DNA of 64,000 bases from the NCBI RefSeq assembly GCF_002288925.2, contig NW_022098066.1, forward strand, positions 82,658,721 to 82,722,720, given 5' to 3'. This document shows positions 25,701 through 34,700 of the stretch, piece by piece. Source of the stretch: Delphinapterus leucas. Its lineage: Eukaryota > Chordata > Mammalia > Artiodactyla > Monodontidae. Numbering within the stretch: the first letter of the stretch is position 1; every line of letters starts with the position of its first letter. The translations under genes and the position numbers were made by a program. Below the pieces are notes generated by a model. It had not been told where the DNA came from and did not search any database. It saw only the letters and a program-made list of their open reading frames with translations.

Positions 25701-28700
25701 AAGAGATAAGGGAACATATGTATATGTATAACTGATTCACTTTGTTATAAAGCAGAAACTAACACACCATTGTAAAGCAATTATATCCCAATAAAGATGT
25801 TAAGAAAATGACACATTAAGCAAGATAGGCTTAATTGATATTTATAGGATATTCCATCCAAAAACAACAGAATACATTTTCTTCTCAAGTGCTCATGGAA
25901 TATTCTCCAGGATAGATCATATCTTGGGTCACAAATCAAGTCTTGGTAAATTTAAGAAAAACTGAAATCACATCAATCATCTTTTCTGACCACAATGCTA
26001 TGAGACTAGATATCAATTACAGGAAAAAACTGTAAAAAATACAAACACATGGAGGCTAAACAATACACTACTAAATAATCAAGAGATCACTGAAGAAATC
26101 AAAGAGGAAATCAAAAAATACCTAGAAACAAATGACAATGAAAACACGATGACCCAAAACCTACGGGATGTAGCAAAAGCAGTTCTAAAAGGGAAGTTTA
26201 TAGCAATACAATCTTACCTCAAGAAACAAGAAACATCTCAAATAAACAACCTAACCTTACACCTAAAGTAATTAGAGAAAGAAGAACAAAAAACCCCCAA
26301 AGTTAGCAGAAGGAAAGAAATTATAAAGATCAGATCAGAAATAAATGAAAAATAAATAAAGGGAACAATAGCAAAGATCAATAAAACTAAAAGCTAGTTC
26401 TCTGAGAAGATAAACAAAATTGATAAACCACTAGCCAGGCTCATCAAGAAAAAAGAGGAGAAGACTCAAATCAACAGAATTAGAAATGAAAAAGAAGTAA
26501 CAACTGACACTGCAGAAATACAAAGGATCATGAGAGATTACTGCAAGCAACTATATGTCAATAAAATGGACAACCAGGAAGAAATGGACAAATTCTTAGA
26601 AAATCACAACCTGCTGAGATTGAACCAGGAAGAAATAGAAAATATGAACAGACCAATCACAAGTAATGAAATTGAAACTGTGAGTAAAAATCTTCCAACA
26701 AACAAAAGCCCAGGACCAGATGGCTTCACAGGTGAATTCTATCAAACATTTAGAGAAGAGCTAACACCTATCCTTCTCAAACCCTTTCAAAATATAGCAG
26801 AGGGAGGAACACTCCCACTCATTCTACGAGGCCACCATCACCCTAATACCAAAACCAGACAAAGATGTCACAAAAAAGAAAACTACAGGCCAATATCACT
26901 GATGAACATAGATGCAAAAATCCTCAACAAAATACTAGCAAACAGAATCCAACAGCACATTAAAGGATCATACACCATGATCAAGTGGGGTTTATCCCAG
27001 GAATGCAAGGATTCTTCAATATACACAAATCAATCAGTGTGATATACCATATTAACAAACTGAAGGATAAAAAACATTATGATAATCTCAACAGATGCAG
27101 AAAAAGCTTTCAACAAAATTCAGCACCCATTTATGATAAAAACTTTCCAGAAAGTAGGTACAGAGGAAACCTACCTCAACATCATAAAGGCCATATGTGA
27201 CAAACCCAGAGCCAACATCATTCTCAATGGTGAAAAACTGAAACTATTTCCACTAAGATCAGGAACAAGACAAGGTTGCCCACTCTCACCACTCTTATTC
27301 AACATAGTTTTGGAAGTTTTAGCCACAGCAATCAGAGAAGAAAAGGAAATAAAAGGAATCCAAATCAGAAAAGAAGAAGTAAAACTGTCACTGTTTGCAG
27401 ATGACATGATACTATACATAGAGAATCCTAAAGATGCTACCAGAAGACTACTAGAGCTAATCAATGTATTTGGTGGAGTAGCAGGATACAAAATTAATGC
27501 CCAGAAATCTCGTGCATTCCTGTACACTAATGATGAAAAATCTGAAAGAATAATTAAGGAAACACTCCCATTTACCATTGCAACAAAAGAATAAAATATC
27601 TAGGAATAAACCTACCTAAGGAGACAAAAGGTCTGTACACAGAAAACTATAAGAAACTGATGAAAGAAATTAAAGATGATACCAACAGATGGAGAGATAT
27701 ACCATGTTCTTAGATTGGAAGAATCAACATTGTGAAAATGACTCTACTACCCAAAGCAATCTACAGATTCAATGCAATCACTATCAAACTACCAAGGCAT
27801 TTTTCACAGAACTAGAACAAAAAAATTCACAATTTGTATGGAAACACAAAAGACCTGAAATAGCCAAAGCAAAACTGGAGAAAGAAAAATGGAACATGAG
27901 GAATCAGGCTCCCCGACTCCAGACTATACTACAAAGCTACAGTAATCAAGACAGTATGGTACTGGCACAAAAACAGAAATATAGATCAATGGAACAGGAT
28001 AGAAAGTCCAGAGATAAACCCATGCACATATGGTCACCTTATCTTTGTTAAAGGAGGCAAAAATACACAACGGAGAAAACACAGCCTCTTCAGTAAGTGG
28101 TGCTTGGAAAACTGGACAGCGACATTGAAAAGAATGAAATTAGAACACTTCCTAACACCATACACAAAAATAAACTCAAAATGGATCAAAGACCTAAATG
28201 TAATGCCAGACACTATAAAAGTCTTAGAGGAAAACATAGGAAGAACATTCTTTGACATAAATCACAGCAAGATCCTTTTTGACCCACCTCCTAGAGAAAT
28301 GGAAATGAAAACAAAATAAACAAATGGGACCTAATGAAACATAAAACCTTTTGCACAGCAAAGGAAACCATAAACAAGATGAAAAGACAACCCTCAGAAT
28401 GGGAGAAAATATTTGCAAATGAAGCAACTGACAAAGGATTAATCTCTAAAATATACAAGCAGTTCATGCAGCTCAATATCAAAAAAACAAACAACCCAAT
28501 CCAAAAATGGGCAGAAGACCTAAACAGACATTTTTCCAAAGAAGATATGCAGATTGCCAACAAACACATGAAAGGATGCTCAACATCACCAATCATTAGA
28601 GAAATGCAAATCAAAACTACAATGAGGTATGACCTCACACCGGTCAGAATGGCCATCATCAAAACATCTACAAAGAATAAATGCTGGAGAGGGTGTGGAG

Positions 28701-31700
28701 AAAAGGGAACCCTCTTGCACTCTTGGTGTGAATGTAAATTGATACAGCCACTATGGAGAACAGCACGGAGGTTCCTTAAAAAACTAAAAATATGATGAAC
28801 TGGGTGATTGGGATTGACATGTATACACTGATGTGTATAAAATTGATGACTAACAAGAACCTTCTGTATAAAAAAATAAATAAAATACAAAAATTCAAAA
28901 AAAAAAACTAAACTAAAAATAGAACTATCATATGACCCAGAAATCCCATTTCTGGGCATATACCCTGAGAAAACCATAATTTAAAAAGAGTCATGTACCA
29001 CAATGTTCACTGAAGCTCTATTTACAATAGCTAGGACATGGAAGCAACCTAAGTGTCCATCGACAGATGAATGGATAAAGAAGAAGTGGCACATATATAC
29101 AATGGAATATTAACTCGGCCATAAAAAGAAACAAAATTGAATTATTTGTAGTGAGGTGGATGGACCTACAGTCTGTCATACAGATTGAAGTAAGTCAGGA
29201 AGAGAAAAACAAACACCGTATGTTAACACACTTATGTGGAATCTAAAGAAAAAAAATGGTTATGAAGAACCTAGGGGCAGGACAGAAATAAAGACGCAGA
29301 TGTAGAGAATGGACCTGGGGACACAGGGAGGGGGAAGGGTAAGCTGGGATGAAGTGAGAGAGGGGCATGGACTTATATATACTACCAAAATAGATAGCTA
29401 GTGGGAAGCAGCCACATAGCACAGGGAGATCAGCTCTGTGCTTTGTGAACACCTAGAGGGGTCGGAGAGGGTGGGAGGGAGACACAAGAGGGAGGAGATA
29501 TGGGGATATATATATATGTATAGCTGATTCACTTTGTTATAAAGCAGAAACTAACACACCATTGTAAAGCAATTATACTCCAATAAAGACGTTAATAAAA
29601 TAAAATAAAAAAGAAACGAAATTGAGTTATTTGTAGTGAGGTGGATGGACCTAGACTCTGTCATACAGAGTGAAGTAAGTCAGAAAGAGAAAAAGAAATA
29701 CCATATGCTAACACATATATATAGAATCTAAAAAAAAAAAAAAGGTTCTGATGAACCTAGGGGCAGGACAGGAATAAAGACGCAGACGTGGAGAATGGAC
29801 TTGAGGATGCTCAAGAGGGACTTCCCCCTTGGAGGGGGAAGGGTAAGCTGGGACGAAGTGAGAGAGTAGCACTGACATATATACACTACCAAATGTAAAA
29901 CAGATAGCTAGTGGGAAGCAGCTGCATCCCACAGGGAGATCAGCTCTGTGCTTTGTGACCACTTAGAAGCGTGGGATAGGGAGGGTGGGTGGGAGATGCA
30001 AGAGAGGGTGGATATGGGATATATGTATACATATCGCTGATTCACTTTGTTATACAGCAGAAACTAACACAACACTGTAAAGCAATTATATTCCAATAAA
30101 GATGTTAAAAATAAATGTCTCAAAAGAATAAAAAGAAAAAAAAGAAGATATGGTACATATATACAATGCAATATTACTCAGCCATAAAAAAGAATGAAAT
30201 AATGCTATTTGCAGCAACATGGATGGACCTAGAGATTATCATACTAAATGAAGTATGTCAGACAGAGAAACAAGTATCATATGATATCACTTATATGTAG
30301 AATCTTTAAAAATGATACAAATGAACTTATTTACAAAACAAACTGACTCACAGACTTAGAAAGTTATGGTTACCAAAGCGGAAAGGGTTGGGGGGAGGAA
30401 TAAATTAGGAGGTTGGGATTAACATAAACACACTTTAATATAAAATAGATAATCAACAAGGACCTACTGTGTAGCACAGGGAACTCAACACTCTGCAATA
30501 ACCTATATGGGAAAAGATTCTGAAAAAGAATTGATATATGTATAACTAAATCACTTTTCTGTACACCTGAAACTAACACAACATTGTAAGCCAAATATAC
30601 TCTAATATAAAAAATAAATTTTAAACATTTTTTAAAAGAGAAAAAAAATAAAAAGGGAGCAAAGTATGAAGACTTACCCAACCTGATTTCAAAATTTACT
30701 ATAAAACTCTAACAATGTAGACAGTTTGGTATTGGTGTAAGAATAGGCATATTGATTAATGGAACAGAATGGAGAATTCAGAAATAGACTCACACATATA
30801 TTGAGAAGTGATTTTTTTTTTTTTTTTGCCTTGGCAATTGTTTTTCAATAGATTGCCAAGCAATTAGAAGACAGTCATGGTGATGAAAAGTCAATTGTGT
30901 TTCTATATCTTAGCAAAAAAACAATTATTTGGCAATTGAAATAAAAATGTTATCCCACACACATGAGAAATATTTATGTATAAGTTAAAATATGAAAGAT
31001 GAATATACTAAAAATTACAAAATATTATTAACAGAAGTTATGGTCACTTGATTGTCAACAAAGCTGTCAAGGTAATTCAATGGGAAATGGCAGTCTTTGT
31101 AACAGATGGTGTTGGAAAAACTTTAACCTTTTTCTCACTTCGCATACAAAATTAACTCAAAGTGAAATGCAGTCCTAAACATAAGAGCAAAAGCTATAAA
31201 ACTGCAAGAAGAAAAATACAAGGAAATCTTTATGATCTTGAGATAGACAAAGATTTCTTAGCTAGGACATACAAGCATAAATAATAAAACAAAAAATTTG
31301 ATTAACTGACCTTCAACAAAATTTTAAAGTTTTGTCTTTCAAAGACACTAAAAAGACTTGGAGAATATATCTGCAAATTATTTTTCTGACAAAAATTCGA
31401 GAATAAAAATTTCTTTAAAAAAACTTTTAATTTTCTCACTGGGGTAAGAGCAGGTTTTCTGCAACATTGGCTGCATGGGTGGTCAGAATTCAAAACATTC
31501 AAGACGTTTTCAAATGATGATATCACCAGGACAGTTCTGTGTATTTTTTTTTTTGAATTACTGTATAATCTGGACTTTGATTAACTTGTCTCAGACCATG
31601 CAGGTGGGTATAGTTCGACTCTTGTGGCCTATTTTTAAGGATGTGGCCTATTTTTAAGGATGTCGAGGCTGGATCTTGTTCATGTCACCAACCTCTGGGC

Positions 31701-34700
31701 TTTGTGTGTGACAGCTCCCCTCTCTTCTTATTGGGATCCTCAATGACTGAGGTTTTTTTCTGAGACAGAGCAAGATAGGTTTCCAAGATCTCCACAACTC
31801 CCAAGGTAAAGACTTCACCAGCACCCTTAGCAAGAGCAAGAAGCTCATAGGGTGGGGAAGAAGGGAAAACATACCTTTCAGCCCCTTCTTGGAATTGCCA
31901 TAAAGTGTCTCGTAGATCTGTAGCTCTGACTGGAGGGACTGGAAAAGCTGCTGTTTCTCCTCACACTGATGCTGCAAAAGGGCCAGCTTATGCTGCAGCC
32001 TGTCAGGGGAGAAGCAAGGGTCCGCTGAGCTGGTGGGGCCCCACCAGGGCAAGAGGCTGTGAGCCAACTTCTGCATCATAGAATTCTAGCCCTAGATGTC
32101 AACTCAGGGGTCATGAAGACCATCGCTTTTATTTTACAGATGTGGCAACAGAGGCTTGGAAGGTAAAGTAACTGTGCTTGGAGTCATGCCATTAGCTACC
32201 ATACCTAGGACACACTACCTGGTATTCTTACTGCCCCACATTGCTCTTTTCATGGTGTCAAGCAGTTACAGGGTTTACGCTGGGGACCAGCATCATGGCT
32301 GGTGTAGAAGCTTCCTAGGTTATGGTGGGACTAATATCTTAAAACTAACTGGAAGCACGAGAATGTCCTTTCTCCAGAATCTGATATGCTGAAGCCTTCC
32401 ATAACAGGGTTTTACTCTCTCAACTTTGGAGTGAAAAAGACATTCCCAGAGAAGTCCTTCCTTCTGTTCAAAGTTACCCATAAATCCGGAATAGCGGAGG
32501 GGATAGTGAGGTTTCCAAAAACCTCAATGGCAAGACCATTAACCATCTTGCCAATATCCCTTTTGCTAAATCTGAAAATGGGCCACCTTCCTTATCAGTG
32601 GGCTCCCTCTAACCTGGAGTCTTTCTCCTGGAGAGATAGTCGTTCCTCCTCGAAATGCAAGATCTCCTGCTGCTTCTCCTTCAAGTCTTCCAGAAGCTGC
32701 TGCCGTTCCACCTTTTGGCGCTCCCGCTCCACTTCCAGCTCTTGAAGCCGGGATCGAGAGGTCAGCAGAGCCTCCCTCAGACATTCTGTTTCCTGGGAGT
32801 GCTCTGGTGGGCAGAACACAGGAGTACATATATTGTAGGGCCAAAAGTCAGCAGCAAGATGAGCCCAAGCACATCCATCCTGACAAACAGAACTAAAGCA
32901 AAAGGAGGGCCAGCTTATGCTACCAGGAGAGACAAAGTGAGGGTATGCTATTATATCCACACACTCAGGGGGGTGGGAACCTCTTTCTTGGCAATGCCCT
33001 TTGATCCTCTGAGTTAATACGTCCCACCTTGCTTTTAGAGAAAACACTCTGCTTCCTGATGCTGTTTTCTAAGTCCTCACATACCTTCTGTGCAGTAATC
33101 CATTCTTGAATTTTGCCACGGATCAACATCAAAATTTCTTGTCTACAGTTTTTAGTATATATTGTTTTCATCATATTGCAAATAGAGCTATCTGTTCTTT
33201 CCTGGTCTTGCAGCATCTCTCTGATCTTCATGATTTCTCAAAGACTATTGACAGAGACTCTGAGAATAAGGCTCCGGTGCTGTCAGTCGGCTGGGGCAGA
33301 ATCACCTGGGCCTGGCAGACTGAGCTCTTTTAAATCTTACTATCTTCTCACCTGTGAGGTCTGTTCTGATCTTTCCAGGCACGCAATGGTAGTTTAGTAG
33401 CTCTGCCTTCTCCCTTATCTTATAATTTTTGTTATCTTCGCAAGCAGGGATCACTCCTCTCACATCTTCTTGCTCTGAGGAGGCTAAGTTAGAAATATCT
33501 CTTGATGTCTTTTTCCTTTCCCACAAGCATTCTTTCATTCTGGGCTTAATCCTCTTAGCCACTATTCTTTGTGTGTTATGGCTATTCAATAAATATTTGT
33601 AAATAAAAATAATTTGTAATTGAAAGTATATTGATTCCATTTAGTCAATTAACACTAAGGTCAGCTGCCCCACCAGGCCGCACAGGAAATGATGCCCACA
33701 CGTGGATGCCCACTGAATAGTGTTGGGAAAGCTCTGGAGGACATTTTGCTAGCATCTTCAGACACAGAGTCATGAGGACTAGTGACCAAAGAGGAGCCCT
33801 GAGTGTATGAGTAGGAGGTGGTGAGGAGATATGGGGATAGCAGATCAGCATGGGAGGGATACACAGAGCTGCGGCAAAGTCTGGAGAAACCTGAGAGAGT
33901 GTATAGGCCTCATGTTCCGTCCTTTCCTAGGTCCAAACTAGCTGTGAGTTGTGGGCAGGTAGAACAGGCACTAACAGGAATCTAGTTTGATAACTAATGA
34001 CAGTATCTGCAGGGGGGTTGCACAGAGGTGGTGGATTTCCTAGAGCCCTTGTGCTTGGAGCCTAGGAGTCTGAGGGCCCGTGGTTGGGAATTGTCAGGAA
34101 GTAGCCCTTTCTAGACTGAGAATAGCTATGGGAGTTTGGGGTTGGTAGGTCTGGGTAGCTCTGTTCTCTCCAGCTTGTCTCTTTGCTTCTCCAGTTGGTG
34201 ACTGGTGTGGCCAGGGAGGAAAGGGGCCTGGGAGTGACCACCCACCTCTGAAAGCATGACTGAGCTGAGCCTGAAGCCTCTGGTTTTCTTCCCTAAGGAC
34301 TCTGTTCTCATTGCAGAGCTGAGGTGTGGACTCCAGGCCCGGACTGTAGAAGTTAGAGGTGGGTCCTGTCCCAGGAAGTGCAAGCAGGCAAGTTACACAT
34401 TTGGGTCATAGGTGCTCTCTGTGTTGCTCATTCTGCATCTCCAAAGATACCATCCCAACCCAGCAGAAAACCCAGAGAACTCGCATCCTGGGCCTAAAGC
34501 CTGATGGGCTGAATGCCTGGCTTTCCCGTGGCTCCTCTGAGTGGGCTCTGTGCGTGCATTACCACGTGCCCTGGCTGCAGCTGTTCAGGAGGCCCTTCCC
34601 CCTAAATACCTGCCGCTGAGCTGTGGGCAGGACAAGGGCGTGTGGAAGGGACGGCCTCCAAGCGCCAGCAGCCTGGGGGTGGTGGGGGAGGAGGGCCACC

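Larger units (their letters stand above)
22274..29608 (+). mobile_element. Near full-length L1, decayed (second of two in the 17-kb intron)
   Basis: It starts directly after the A-tail of the preceding L1. The 5' end, ttcaagatagcggaggagta, belongs to a different 5'UTR type from that of the first L1 (cctccccacaaatacatc follows). ORF1 starts at 24,228 and ORF2 remnants run from about 25,150 to 28,792. The 3'UTR ends near 29,608 with aataaagacgttaataaaat. Two tiny L1 ends are inserted in it, at 25,702-25,804 and 28,793-28,910. Confidence 0.87.

Noticed and set aside
15549..29608. Active L1 copies
   Set aside because: Both long L1s have several stops and frameshifts in ORF2, and ORF1 is split in each. 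No copy in the window could encode both proteins intact.
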